Shown in pieces: positions 55,797-64,000 of a stretch of 64,000 nt of DNA. Numbering within the stretch: the stretch's first letter is position 1; each line of letters opens with the position of its first letter. The position numbers and the translations under genes were made by a program. The notes below the pieces were generated by a model, which was given only the letters and a program-made list of their open reading frames with translations, did no database searches and was not told the origin of the DNA. The DNA comes from Gemmatimonadota bacterium (GTDB taxonomy: Bacteria > Gemmatimonadota > Gemmatimonadetes > Gemmatimonadales > GWC2-71-9), in the NCBI GenBank assembly GCA_016713785.1, contig JADJOM010000002.1:434001-498000 (forward strand). The letters run 5' to 3'.

Positions 55797-56813
55797 ATGC
55801 ACATCCTCGTGACCGGCGGCGCCGGTTTCATCGGCAGCCACACCACGGTCGAACTGCTCAAGGCCGGCCACGACGTGGTCCTGCTCGACAACTTCAGCAA
55901 CAGCAAGCCCGAGGCGCTCCGCCGCACCGAGGAGCTGGCGGGCCGGCCCTTCACCTTCCACCAGGTGGACCTGCTCGACGCCCCGGCCGTCGACGAGGTC
56001 TTCCGCCGCCACCCGGTCGACGCGGTGATCCACTTCGCCGCCTTCAAGGCCGTCGGCGAGTCCGTGGCCCAGCCGCTTAAGTACTACCACAACAACGTGA
56101 GCGGGACGATCGTGCTGTGTGAGGCGATGGTGCGGCACGGCGTGAAGACGATGGTCTTCTCCTCCTCCGCCACCGTCTACGGCGACCCCGCCGAGGTGCC
56201 CGTCACCGAGGAGATGCCGCTCTCCGCCGTGAATCCGTACGGCAACACCAAGCTCATCATGGAGCAGGTGTTCCGGGACCTCTACCGCGCCGACCCCAGC
56301 TGGAACATCGCGCTGCTGCGGTACTTCAACCCGGTCGGCGCCCACCCCAGCGGCCGCATCGGCGAGGACCCCAACGGGATCCCCAACAATCTCTTTCCCT
56401 ACATCACGCAGGTGGCGGTGGGGAAGCTGGCGGAGCTCCGGGTCTTCGGCGGCGACTACCCGACGCCCGACGGCACCGGGGTGCGCGACTACATCCACGT
56501 CGTGGACCTGGCCCGCGGCCACCTGCAGGCGCTCGAGGCGCTCAAGGGCCGGACCGGCTGCGTGGCGTACAACCTCGGCACCGGGCGCGGCCACAGCGTG
56601 CTCGAGGCCATCGAGGCCTTCAAGCGCGCCAGCGGCCGGCCCATCCCCTACCGCATCGTGGAGCGCCGCCCCGGCGACGCCGCCACCAGCTTCTGCGACC
56701 CGTCCAAGGCGCTGCGTGAGCTGGGCTGGAAGACGACCCTCGACCTCGACGACATCTGCCGCGACGCCTGGCGCTGGCAGTCGCAGAACCCCGCCGGCTT
56801 CCCCGAGGGCTGA
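55797..56813 (+). CDS. galE: UDP-glucose 4-epimerase
   Basis: The 338-residue enzyme has the short-chain dehydrogenase Rossmann motif GGAGFIGSH (residues 7-15), the catalytic Ser/Thr in FSSSATVYG and Tyr-x-x-x-Lys in NPYGNTKLIMEQ. The GalE-specific features VIHFAAFKAVGESV and LRYFNPVGAHPSG are present. It converts UDP-glucose to UDP-galactose with bound NAD for sugar metabolism and surface polysaccharides. Length is normal. No other galactose gene lies nearby. Confidence 0.95.
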   Translation: MHILVTGGAGFIGSHTTVELLKAGHDVVLLDNFSNSKPEALRRTEELAGRPFTFHQVDLLDAPAVDEVFRRHPVDAVIHFAAFKAVGESVAQPLKYYHNNVSGTIVLCEAMVRHGVKTMVFSSSATVYGDPAEVPVTEEMPLSAVNPYGNTKLIMEQVFRDLYRADPSWNIALLRYFNPVGAHPSGRIGEDPNGIPNNLFPYITQVAVGKLAELRVFGGDYPTPDGTGVRDYIHVVDLARGHLQALEALKGRTGCVAYNLGTGRGHSVLEAIEAFKRASGRPIPYRIVERRPGDAATSFCDPSKALRELGWKTTLDLDDICRDAWRWQSQNPAGFPEG

Positions 56814-56828
56814 CCCCGGCTCGCGGGC

Positions 56829-58745
56829 CTACTCCCGCGGCCGCCACAGGAACCGGCGCGGCTCCCGGCGGAAGGCCTCCCGCAGCGCGGTGGCGAGCCG
56901 GCGGCGGTCGTCGGCGCTCAGGTCGCGGGCGCGGGCCGCAGTGCGCAGCGCCAGGGCAAACGACACCCCGAGGTTGCACGCGGCGATCAGCAGGATCGCG
57001 AGCCCGCCCCACGCCACGTCGGCCCAGTGGAAGGCCGCCGTCCCGTAGAGCGACACCGCCGCGAGCGTCAGCGACGCCGCCTGCAGCGTCACGTGCCGCA
57101 CCTCGAGCGGGATCCCCATGAACCGCGCGAACAGCACCGGCACGAAGCCCAGCAGCAGCCCCAGCGCCAGGTAGCCGACGATGCCGCTCAGGTGCTGCGC
57201 CGCCAGCCGCCCGAGCCGCGCCGCGCCGCCGGGGCCGAGGGCGGCCCGGAGCCCATGGTGCGCCGCCAGCGCCTCGGGGAGGCCGCGGTACGCGCTCCAG
57301 TTCGCGGCCCACCCCGCCGCGAGGCTCGCCAGCCACAGGAACCCGCCGGTGAGGATCGCGAAGGGAATGGTGAAGGACAGGAACGGGTGCACGCCGTGCA
57401 CCGAGTGCAGGGCGGTCTCCTCCGCGAGGACCGGCCCGCCGGTGAGCCAGCCGATCACGATCGCCACCAGCGCGGAGGCGGGGATGGTGGCAAAGACATT
57501 CCCGATCGTCGCCGCCACCTGCGAGCGGGTGATGCCCGCCACCAGGTCCACCTGGCGCTCCACGTCCTCCCGCGTGCCCAGCGCCGCCGCGAGCGCCGCG
57601 CCCGTCATCGCCGGCTGCTTCGAGGCCAGCGTGAAGTACGCGAACTGCATCACGATGAAGCTGGCGCTGTAGTTGAGCGCCGCCGCCAGCCCCTGCACCA
57701 GGGGCGCCAGCGGGGCCGCGGCCACCACGTACTTGAGCATCGCGGTGAGCGCGGTGATCGCCCCGCCGCCGGCCGCCGAACGCCCGGTGGCGTCCCACTC
57801 GGCCACGTCCCGCGCCACGTAGTGCTCGCCGGTCTCGGCGGTGTGCTCGGTGACCTTGAGCGCCAGCCGCTTGAGCGTCTGGTGCGCCAGGGAGCGCACC
57901 CCGCGCTGCCGGAAGCTGCCGCGCGCCAGCTCGTGGGCCAGCAGCCGGCCCTCCGCGTGGCCGGTGAGCACCAGCGTGAGCTCCTCCAGCCGGGCCAGCA
58001 GCGCCTCGAGCAGCTCCAGCCGGAACAGCACGTCGGTCGACACGCCCCGGACCTCGAGCGTCCGGTGGGCCGCGGCCAGGGCGGCCCCGCACGCGGCGCG
58101 CGTCTCCTCGAGGGCGGCGGCCGCCGCGGTCCCGGGCGCGGCCACCAGCGCATCGACCTGCGTCGGCAGCCGGAGGAAGGGGGACGCGCCATCCGCGGCG
58201 TCCGCATCCAGGCTCAGCAGCTCGCGGGTGAGCCCCAGCGCCGCCGCGCGATAGGCCAGCAGCCGCGCCGCATCACCGATCGCGGCATCCGGGATGGCCA
58301 CCAGCGCGGCCCACGGCGCCACCAGGTCCGGCGGCAGCGACTCGAGCCACGCCGCGTCCTCCTCCCCGAGCCCCAGCCGGCTCAGCAGCACGAAGAGGTC
58401 GTCCGCGGGCTCCAGGCGCGGCACCAGGCGGTCCACCAGCCGCTCGAAGGTCTCCTTGATCAGCGTGCCATGCACCGGCAGCCCGGTCTCCGCCAGCAGC
58501 CGCACCGCGGAGCGATGGGACCACACCTCGCGCAGCTTGGCGCGCACCCGCTCCGCCCGCGGGTGTCCGTCGAGGGTCTCGGCAAGCAGTTGCAGTCGGC
58601 GGGTGCGCGGGACCTCGTTCCCCGTCGGCCGGGGCGAGGCCTCGAGCAGCCAGCGCAGCAGCGCCTCGAGGGTGGTGGTGCCCGGGTCGGCCAGGAAGGC
58701 GTCGAGCAGCCGGAGGGCGGCCTGGTTGGGCGGAAGGGGCGGCAT
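56829..58745 (-). CDS. PF10136 (so-called site-specific recombinase) membrane protein
   Basis: The 638-residue protein has a soluble helical N-terminal half and about six membrane helices after residue 350 (for example MQFAYFTLASKQPAMTG, ALVAIVIGWLTGGP, FLSFTIPFAILTGGFLWLAS, YLALGLLLGFVPVLFA). It belongs to the family annotated as SpecificRecomb, after a Neisseria gene once thought to be a recombinase; the hydrophobic architecture speaks against a DNA recombinase. The TTG codon three triplets upstream is not preferred because TAAGTT lies seven bases before this ATG. Confidence 0.85.
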   Translation of the reverse strand: MPPLPPNQAALRLLDAFLADPGTTTLEALLRWLLEASPRPTGNEVPRTRRLQLLAETLDGHPRAERVRAKLREVWSHRSAVRLLAETGLPVHGTLIKETFERLVDRLVPRLEPADDLFVLLSRLGLGEEDAAWLESLPPDLVAPWAALVAIPDAAIGDAARLLAYRAAALGLTRELLSLDADAADGASPFLRLPTQVDALVAAPGTAAAAALEETRAACGAALAAAHRTLEVRGVSTDVLFRLELLEALLARLEELTLVLTGHAEGRLLAHELARGSFRQRGVRSLAHQTLKRLALKVTEHTAETGEHYVARDVAEWDATGRSAAGGGAITALTAMLKYVVAAAPLAPLVQGLAAALNYSASFIVMQFAYFTLASKQPAMTGAALAAALGTREDVERQVDLVAGITRSQVAATIGNVFATIPASALVAIVIGWLTGGPVLAEETALHSVHGVHPFLSFTIPFAILTGGFLWLASLAAGWAANWSAYRGLPEALAAHHGLRAALGPGGAARLGRLAAQHLSGIVGYLALGLLLGFVPVLFARFMGIPLEVRHVTLQAASLTLAAVSLYGTAAFHWADVAWGGLAILLIAACNLGVSFALALRTAARARDLSADDRRRLATALREAFRREPRRFLWRPRE

Positions 58746-58752
58746 GCCGGGC

Positions 58753-58758
58753 AACTTA
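58753..58758 (-). promoter_or_regulatory. Possible -10 hexamer TAAGTT, leaderless start
   Basis: On the minus strand TAAGTT is seven bases before the ATG at 58745. A good -35 is not visible. Confidence 0.4.
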
Positions 58759-58784
58759 GCCGCCCCGGGCGCGCCGGGAAGCTG

Positions 58785-59864
58785 CTACGGGTACTGCCCC
58801 TTGAGGGCGGGCGCCGCCGTGAGCCGCGCGGTGAACACCGCGGCCAGCGGCGCGTTGTCCTGCACCCGCATGTTGGTGTCGTGCGCGGGATCGTCGTCGT
58901 TGGGCCAGCCCTCGTTCCACCACGAGAACCCGATCACTGCCGGCCACCGCCCGCCGAGCAGGTCGGCCAGGGCGCTGTCGGCCCAGGCGGCCTGGCTGCC
59001 GAGCGGGTTGTCCCGGGTCACGCCGAACTCCGCCACGATCACCGGCTTGGCCGGCGCCAGCGCCACCAGGCGCGCGTAGGTCGCGTCCATGCCGTCGCGG
59101 AAGCGCGGCCACTCGCCGTCCTGCGGGGTCTGCGCGCCGTAGACGCTGACTGCGAGCCAGGTGACGTACGCATCGCCGGGGTAGTACGCCTCGAACCGGT
59201 TCCACGCCGCGGCGGGATAGTCGCCATCGTTCACGTGGAACACCCACCCCACGTTGCGGGCCCCCTCCTCCCGCGCCAGGTCGATGATGTGCCGATACGC
59301 GTCGCGGAACCGCTCCGGGCCATCCGGCGCCGTGGGGTCGCCGTAGCCGGTGAGGGTGCCGCCGCCGAACCACTTCCCGTTCCAGCCGAACCACTCGCCG
59401 TTCATCTCGGTGCCGTACTCGGCCAGGATGGGCGTGCCAGCCGTGCGCGCCGCGCGGGCCCAGCGGCGGAGGTCCGCGTCGAAGTCGCCCGCGATGATCC
59501 GGTCGGGGGTGAACAGCGGCTCGGCCAGGTCCTGCTCCGTGCTGCTCCGCAGCATCAGGCGGATGTACGGGACCTTGCCCTGACCCGCGATCCACGCCAC
59601 CTCCGCCCCGGGAAAGGCGCGACCCTCGCCCCACTCGTGCGAGAAGTACACCCACGCCGCCGGCAGGCCCGCCGCCCCTTCGTACTCGGCCAGGCGCGCG
59701 GGGGTGATGGTGTTCTCCAGCCCGCTGGTGTCGCCGGGAAAGACGCCGTGGTAGCGGGCGCCGGCGGCGGGCGCGGGGAAGGAGTCGGCGGGTGGGAGGG
59801 GCGGCGTCTCACGGGTCGAGTCACAGGCGACCACGCAGGCGCACAGCAGCAGGAGGTGTCGCAT
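58785..59864 (-). CDS. GH26-like glycoside hydrolase (mannanase-type), lipoprotein
   Basis: The 359-residue protein has a signal peptide and lipobox-like CVVACD. The catalytic barrel shows YHGVFPGDTSG, PYIRLMLRSST, PILAEYGTEMNGEWFGWNG (acid/base Glu in the E-M-N-G element), GWVFHVNDGDYP and PVIVAEFGVTRDN (nucleophile Glu in AEFG). These match GH26-type beta-mannanases and beta-1,3-xylanases. It is likely exported to cleave plant or algal polysaccharide; the exact specificity is not settled. It is close to galE, which is consistent with sugar metabolism but is not proof. Confidence 0.85.
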   Translation of the reverse strand: MRHLLLLCACVVACDSTRETPPLPPADSFPAPAAGARYHGVFPGDTSGLENTITPARLAEYEGAAGLPAAWVYFSHEWGEGRAFPGAEVAWIAGQGKVPYIRLMLRSSTEQDLAEPLFTPDRIIAGDFDADLRRWARAARTAGTPILAEYGTEMNGEWFGWNGKWFGGGTLTGYGDPTAPDGPERFRDAYRHIIDLAREEGARNVGWVFHVNDGDYPAAAWNRFEAYYPGDAYVTWLAVSVYGAQTPQDGEWPRFRDGMDATYARLVALAPAKPVIVAEFGVTRDNPLGSQAAWADSALADLLGGRWPAVIGFSWWNEGWPNDDDPAHDTNMRVQDNAPLAAVFTARLTAAPALKGQYP

Positions 59865-59932
59865 GCGCCCCAATGTGGCACCGGTGGCGGGGGGCGCCGG
59901 GTGACGCCCCTCACCCCGGGCCCGGGCGGGGC

Positions 59933-62179
59933 TCAGCGCCCGCCCGCCGGCAGGTACTTCACCAGGTACTCCGTCAGGCGGCTGAACAGGTGCAGCGTCG
60001 TCCCCTCGCCCTCGAAGATGCCGTGAGTGCGGTTGGGGTAGGAGAGCAGCTTGAACTGCTTGTTGGCCGCCACCAGCGCGTTGATCAGCCGTTCGGTGCC
60101 CTGGTAGTGCACGTTGTCGTCGCCGGTCCCGTGCACCACCAGCAGGTTGCCGCGCAGCCGGTCGGCGAAGGTCACCGGCGAGGACAGGCGGTAGTCCTCC
60201 GCGTTGGGGCCCGGCAGCCCCATGTACCGCTCCTGGTAGATCGTGTCGTAGAGGTGGACGTCGGGCACGGGCGCCACCGACATGCCGGTGCGGTACACCT
60301 CCGGGAAGCGGAACAGCAGGTTGAGCGTCATCGACCCGCCGCCGCTCCAGCCCCAGACCCCGAGCCGGGTGCTGTCCACCCACGGCCAGCGCCCGATGGC
60401 GCGCGCCGCCCCCGCCTGGTCCTCCGAGGCGTAGACCCCGATCTTCCGGTAGATCGCCTTGCGCCAGTCGCGCCCGCGCAGCGACGGGGTGCCGCGGTTG
60501 TCCATCGTGATCACCGCGTAGCCCATCTGGGTGAGCATGAGGTGCCAGGGGTCCATCGCGTTCCAGCGGTCCACCGCCGTCTGCGCCGCCGGCTCGCCGT
60601 AGACCATGAAGAGCACCGGGTACTGCTTCGTCGAGTCGAAGTCCGCCGGGTACATCACCAGCGCGTCGAGCCACACGCCATTGCCGGCGTCCACCCGGGT
60701 AAAGCGGGCCGGGCCCCGGCGCAGCAGCCCCATCCGGTGCCGCAGCTCGGCGTTGTCGGCCAGGGTGCGGATCAGCGCGTGGCCGGGGAGCCGCACCAGC
60801 TCGGTGCGGGGCGGCGTGTCGATGTTGGAGAAGGTGTGGATGGCGTACTTCGCGCCCGGCGCCAGGTTGTAGCCGTGGGTGCCGAACTGGCCCATCGGCG
60901 AGAGCCGCTCCTGGGTGCCGCGGCCGTCGAGGGGGGAGCGGTAGAGGTAGCGCTGGGTCGGGTTCTCCGGGCTCGCGGTGTAGTAGATCCACCCGCCCTT
61001 GACGTCCACCTGCACCACGTCGGCGATGTCGAACGCCCCGGGCGTGAGCAGCGTCTGCCGGGTGCCATCACGGCTGATGGTCCAGGCGTGCCGCCAGCCA
61101 TCCCGCTCGCTGATCCACACGAAGCGCGCCCCGCCGTCCAGCCAGTCCCAGTCATCCACCACGTCCACCCAGGCGCTGTCCCGGTCCGTGAACACCGGCC
61201 GGCTCCGCCCCGTCTTCCGGTCGGCCAGGAAGACCGTGAGCGTGTTCTGCAGCCGGTTGAGGTGCTGGAAGGCGATCTCGTCCGAGGTCCCCGCCCACTC
61301 CATCCGCGCCACGTAGATGTCGCGCGGGCTGCCCGGCACCTGGATCCAGCGGGTGGGACCGCCCGCGGCCGGCACCACGCCGATGCGCACCGCGGAGTTG
61401 GTGCTGCCCGCCTTGGGGTACTGCACCGGCACGGTGAAGGAGTAGAGGCTGTCGGTGGTGTTGAGCAGCAGGAAGTCGCGCACCCCGGACGCGTCGAGCT
61501 GCCAGTAGGCGATCGCCTGCCCGTCGGGACTCCAGCGGAAGCCGTCGCGGGCGCTGAACTCCTCCTCGTACACCCAGTCGAAGGTGCCGTTGATGAGCGT
61601 CCGTGAGCCATCCCGGGTGAGGGGGATGATCCGGCCGTCGCTCACCCGCTCCACGTACAGGTTGTTCTCCCGCACGTACGCCACCCGGTCGCCCTGCGGG
61701 GCGAACTTGGCGAACATCAGCGTCTGCGGCTTCGCCGCCTCGCCGCCCAGCTTCCGGAGCTGGCCGCTGTCGAGGTCGAGCACCCAGTAGTCGCCGCGGG
61801 TGTTGAGCCGCCAGACCCGCGCCGTATTGGTGAACAGCAGCACCTTCCGGCCGTCGTCCGAGAACCGGTAGCTCGCCGCCCGGAGCGGCACCGAATCGCC
61901 CGCGGGCACCAGCTGCTCGCTGCGCACCAGCACCGTCTTCTCGCCGGTCTCCGGGTTCACCCGCACCAGGTCCGGCCCCTTGGTGCCCGGGCGGCGGTCC
62001 GACGAGAAGTAGGCCTCGCCGTCGGGGGTCCACCGGGTGGGCGGCGCAAACTGGCCGGAGAAGAACGGCGACTCGAACACCCGTTCCAGGGTGATGGTCG
62101 AGGAGTCCGGCGCCTGGGCCGCCAGCGGCAGCGGGGCGAGGACCAGGAGGACGGGCAGCAGCCGGCGCAGCATGGGCAT
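59933..62179 (-). CDS. S9B dipeptidyl peptidase IV-like serine peptidase, periplasmic
   Basis: The 748-residue protein has a Sec signal peptide (ending PLAAQ), a DPP-IV N-terminal propeller with the substrate-anchoring double Glu in DWVYEEEFSARDG, and an alpha/beta-hydrolase domain with Ser612 in GWSGGGS, Asp687 in HGTGDDNVH and His719 in NRTHGI. It removes dipeptides from N-termini that have proline or alanine at position two. The Ser motif has Gly where human DPP-IV has Tyr (GWSYGG). Start could also be the second ATG six bases downstream. Confidence 0.92.
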   Translation of the reverse strand: MPMLRRLLPVLLVLAPLPLAAQAPDSSTITLERVFESPFFSGQFAPPTRWTPDGEAYFSSDRRPGTKGPDLVRVNPETGEKTVLVRSEQLVPAGDSVPLRAASYRFSDDGRKVLLFTNTARVWRLNTRGDYWVLDLDSGQLRKLGGEAAKPQTLMFAKFAPQGDRVAYVRENNLYVERVSDGRIIPLTRDGSRTLINGTFDWVYEEEFSARDGFRWSPDGQAIAYWQLDASGVRDFLLLNTTDSLYSFTVPVQYPKAGSTNSAVRIGVVPAAGGPTRWIQVPGSPRDIYVARMEWAGTSDEIAFQHLNRLQNTLTVFLADRKTGRSRPVFTDRDSAWVDVVDDWDWLDGGARFVWISERDGWRHAWTISRDGTRQTLLTPGAFDIADVVQVDVKGGWIYYTASPENPTQRYLYRSPLDGRGTQERLSPMGQFGTHGYNLAPGAKYAIHTFSNIDTPPRTELVRLPGHALIRTLADNAELRHRMGLLRRGPARFTRVDAGNGVWLDALVMYPADFDSTKQYPVLFMVYGEPAAQTAVDRWNAMDPWHLMLTQMGYAVITMDNRGTPSLRGRDWRKAIYRKIGVYASEDQAGAARAIGRWPWVDSTRLGVWGWSGGGSMTLNLLFRFPEVYRTGMSVAPVPDVHLYDTIYQERYMGLPGPNAEDYRLSSPVTFADRLRGNLLVVHGTGDDNVHYQGTERLINALVAANKQFKLLSYPNRTHGIFEGEGTTLHLFSRLTEYLVKYLPAGGR

Positions 62180-62226
62180 GGAGAGATCGGGAAGCGGGGG
62201 ACAGGACCGGGCCGTGGGCCCTCAAC

Positions 62227-62266
62227 GAAACCGCCCGACCGGACGCCTGTCCAGTCGGGCGGGTTT
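62227..62266 (-). terminator. Hairpin terminator after the DUF2442 gene
   Basis: GAAACCGCCCGAC (62227-62239) pairs with GTCGGGCGGGTTTC (62254-62267, one bulged G), with an inner GGAC/GTCC stem. On the minus strand the hairpin is followed by GTTTCGTT, like the TCGTTT tail of the 51889 hairpin. It lies about 20 bases after the DUF2442 stop. Confidence 0.6.
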
Positions 62267-62283
62267 CGCGGGGCGGGCGGCGC

Positions 62284-62607
62284 TCAGGCCATGGCCAGCC
62301 GGAGCGGCGGGGGCGGACCGTCCCCGGCGGCGGGTGGCCGGCGCCGGGCGCCCGCCACCAGCCGGAGCACCAGCACCTCGCCCAGGGCGGGCCAGACCAC
62401 CCCGGTGCCTGCCCCGAAGCGGCGCCATTCCGCGCGTTCCCCCACGCTGGCGTCGGCCAATGGAGCGGACCAGGCCGTCGGCACCCGCAGCCGCCGGCCG
62501 TCGCGCAACTCGAGGACGATCCACTCCGGGCCCACCAGCACCGCCCGGAGCCGCGGCCTGCGCCGTGCCCCGTCCTGCCACACCGGACCCACCGAGACCA
62601 TGAGCAT
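62284..62607 (-). CDS. DUF2442-like small protein
   Basis: The 107-residue protein contains the DUF2442 pattern: ELRDGRRLRVPTAWSAPLADASVGERAEWRRFGAG, then WPALGEVLVLRLVAG. The family is a small beta-rich fold of unknown role, often in toxin-antitoxin-like pairs or linked to DUF4160. No partner is seen here. TAGCGT is seven bases before the ATG, implying a leaderless message; the next in-frame ATG is six bases downstream. Confidence 0.72.
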   Translation of the reverse strand: MLMVSVGPVWQDGARRRPRLRAVLVGPEWIVLELRDGRRLRVPTAWSAPLADASVGERAEWRRFGAGTGVVWPALGEVLVLRLVAGARRRPPAAGDGPPPPLRLAMA

Positions 62608-62614
62608 CGGGTGT

Positions 62615-62620
62615 ACGCTA
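62615..62620 (-). promoter_or_regulatory. Possible -10 hexamer TAGCGT, leaderless start
   Basis: On the minus strand TAGCGT is separated by seven bases from the ATG at 62607. A TTGACG lies 20 bases further upstream (62641-62646), too far for a standard -35. Confidence 0.35.
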
Positions 62621-62698
62621 CCACCGCCCCGTCAACCACCCGTCAACTCCGGTGCCGGCATGCGGTTAGGCAGGCGGACCCCGGTCCCGGAAGGCAGC

Positions 62699-62726
62699 AC
62701 GGGGTGGGCCGCATGGCCCACCCCGT
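62699..62726 (-). terminator. Perfect 12-bp hairpin downstream of ahcY
   Basis: ACGGGGTGGGCC (62699-62710) and GGCCCACCCCGT (62715-62726) are exact complements around GCAT. The stem begins 27 bases after the ahcY stop. There is no T-run. Confidence 0.6.
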
Positions 62727-62753
62727 CCGCCCGCCCTCCGGCCCAGGAGCGGC

Positions 62754-64000
62754 CTAGTAGCGGTAGTGCTCCGGCTTGTACGGTCCCTCGGGCGGCACGC
62801 CGATGTACTCGGCCTGGTCCTTCGTCAGCTCGGTCAGCTTCACGCCGAGCTTGCCCAGGTGCAGCCGCGCCACCTTCTCGTCCAGCTTCTTGGGCAGGGT
62901 ATAGACCTTCTTCTCGCCGTACTTGGTGCCAGAGACCGTCGGCTTGCCCTGCGCCGAGAGGTGCAGGTCGATCTGCGCCACCACCTGGTTGGTGAAGGAG
63001 CAGCTCATCACGAAGCTGGGGTGGCCGGTGGCGCAGCCCAGGTTCAGCAGGCGCCCCTCGGCCAGGGATCAGCACGCTGTGGCCGTCGGGGAAGACGTAC
63101 TCGTCGTACTGCGGCTTGATGTTGATCCGCTCCACGCCTTTCACCTTCTTGAGGCCGGCCATGTCGATCTCATTGTCGAAGTGGCCGATGTTCCCGACGA
63201 TCGCCTTGTCCTTCATCCGCGCCATGTGGGCCGCGGTGATGATCTCCTTGTTGCCCGTCGCGGTCACGAAGATGTCCGCGGTCTCCACCACCGCGTCCAG
63301 CGTGGTCACCTGGTAGCCCTCCATGGCGGCCTGCAGCGCGCAGATCGGGTCGATCTCGGTGATCACCACCCGCGCGCCCTGCCCCTTGAGCGCCTGGGCG
63401 CAGCCCTTGCCCACGTCGCCGTAGCCGCAGACCACCGCCACCTTGCCCGCCAGCATCACGTCGCTGGCCCGCAGGATGCCGTCGGTCAGCGAGTGCCGGC
63501 AACCGTACAGGTTGTCGAACTTGGACTTGGTCACCGAGTCGTTGACGTTGATCGCCGGGAACAGCAGCGTCCCCGCCTTCATCATCTCGTACAGCCGGTG
63601 CACGCCGGTGGTGGTCTCCTCGGAGACGCCCCGGAGCCCCGCCGCCACCGTGCTCCAGCGCTTCGGGGTGGCCTTGATGGTGCTCCGCAGCAGGTCGAGG
63701 ATCACACCCCACTCCTCCGGCTCGCTCGCGGCGTTGAACGCCGGCACCTTCCCGGCCTTCTCGTACTCGGCCCCCCGGTGCACCAGCAGCGTGGCGTCCC
63801 CGCCGTCATCCAGCAGCAGGGTGGGCCCGCCGCCATCCGGCCACAGCAGCGCCTGGTCGGTGCACCACCAGTACTCGGGCAGGGTCTCCCCCTTCCACGC
63901 GTACACCGGGATGCCCTGCGGATCGGCCACCGTGCCCTGCTTCCCCACCACCACGGCCGCGGCGGCGTGGTCCTGGGTGGAGAAGATGTTGCAGCTCACC
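62754..64000 (-). CDS. ahcY: Adenosylhomocysteinase, frameshifted, 5' end beyond the window
   Basis: The visible part begins inside SCNIFSTQDHAAAAV and runs through the NAD-binding Rossmann motif VVCGYGDVGKGCAQALKG, VTATGNKEIITAAHM and INIKPQYDEYVFPDGHSVLI. At a GGG run (63065-63067) one G too many moves the frame, after which the correct sequence continues in another frame as LNLGCATGHPSFVMSCSFTN and ends with GVPPEGPYKPEHYRY at the stop 62754. Removing one G restores a normal enzyme. It hydrolyses S-adenosylhomocysteine to adenosine and homocysteine, so loss would be harmful and a sequencing error is likely. Confidence 0.9.

Noticed and set aside
56829..58745. Site-specific recombinase, mobile element
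   Set aside because: The PF10136 family name is historical. The protein has several membrane helices and no tyrosine or serine recombinase motif, and there are no att sites or neighbouring mobile genes.

Overview
The window is 64 kb of very GC-rich chromosomal DNA (most 60-base lines are 70-78% G+C) with short intergenic gaps. The mix of families points to a Gemmatimonadota-like organism. Markers are a PadR regulator paired with an ADOP-type permease, an ECF sigma factor of the acidobacterial X6 type beside a PknB-TPR kinase, a second kinase with a TolB/FlgO-like and TPR tail, HAF-repeat/PKD secreted proteins, many lipoproteins and an S9B dipeptidyl peptidase. This phylum call is inferred from gene content, not from a marker gene. 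There are no rRNA or tRNA genes, CRISPR arrays, transposases or phage genes.

Layout. 1-9.2 kb: a Tat-exported protein cut by the left edge, a receptor-type Ser/Thr kinase that apparently starts at CTG, a PAS/GAF hybrid histidine kinase and an Ntn acylase. 9.3-12.8 kb: small secreted proteins and lipoproteins (including a YbaY-META fusion) and two GNAT acetyltransferases. 12.9-17.6 kb: a translationally coupled pair, an alpha/beta hydrolase followed by a 1297-residue caspase-STAND ATPase protein. This is the strongest candidate for an undescribed, possibly defence or cell-death, system. 17.6-26.5 kb: an esterase, a giant Reg_prop hybrid histidine kinase, a diguanylate cyclase coupled to a PD40 lipoprotein, DinB, glutathione peroxidase, YaeQ and a frameshifted DUF6174 gene. 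26.5-35 kb: an unknown membrane protein, ChaN, small membrane proteins, a DUF1275 protein and a six-PAS hybrid kinase.

35.2-40.3 kb: a periplasmic oxidation operon of 2Fe-2S subunit, molybdopterin subunit, dihaem cytochrome c and PQQ dehydrogenase. An ECF sigma gene follows it, converging on a PknB-type kinase. 43.8-48.2 kb: a dihaem peroxidase, small unknown proteins, UPF0178, Ogt and a ParB-domain protein preceded by six GTTTCCC heptamers. 48.2-51.3 kb: PadR-ADOP, with a perfect operator over its promoter. 51.3-55.4 kb: an NTF2-fold lipoprotein and two adjacent HAF/PKD secreted proteins. 55.8-64 kb: galE, a PF10136 membrane protein, a GH26-like glycosidase, a dipeptidyl peptidase, a DUF2442 protein and ahcY, which is frameshifted and runs off the right edge.

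The window is dominated by signalling: three hybrid histidine kinases, two Ser/Thr kinases, one diguanylate cyclase and one ECF sigma factor. Many start codons lie 5-9 bases after a TAnnnT-like hexamer, which suggests widespread leaderless transcription. Two single-base frameshifts, both in G runs, may be sequencing errors.
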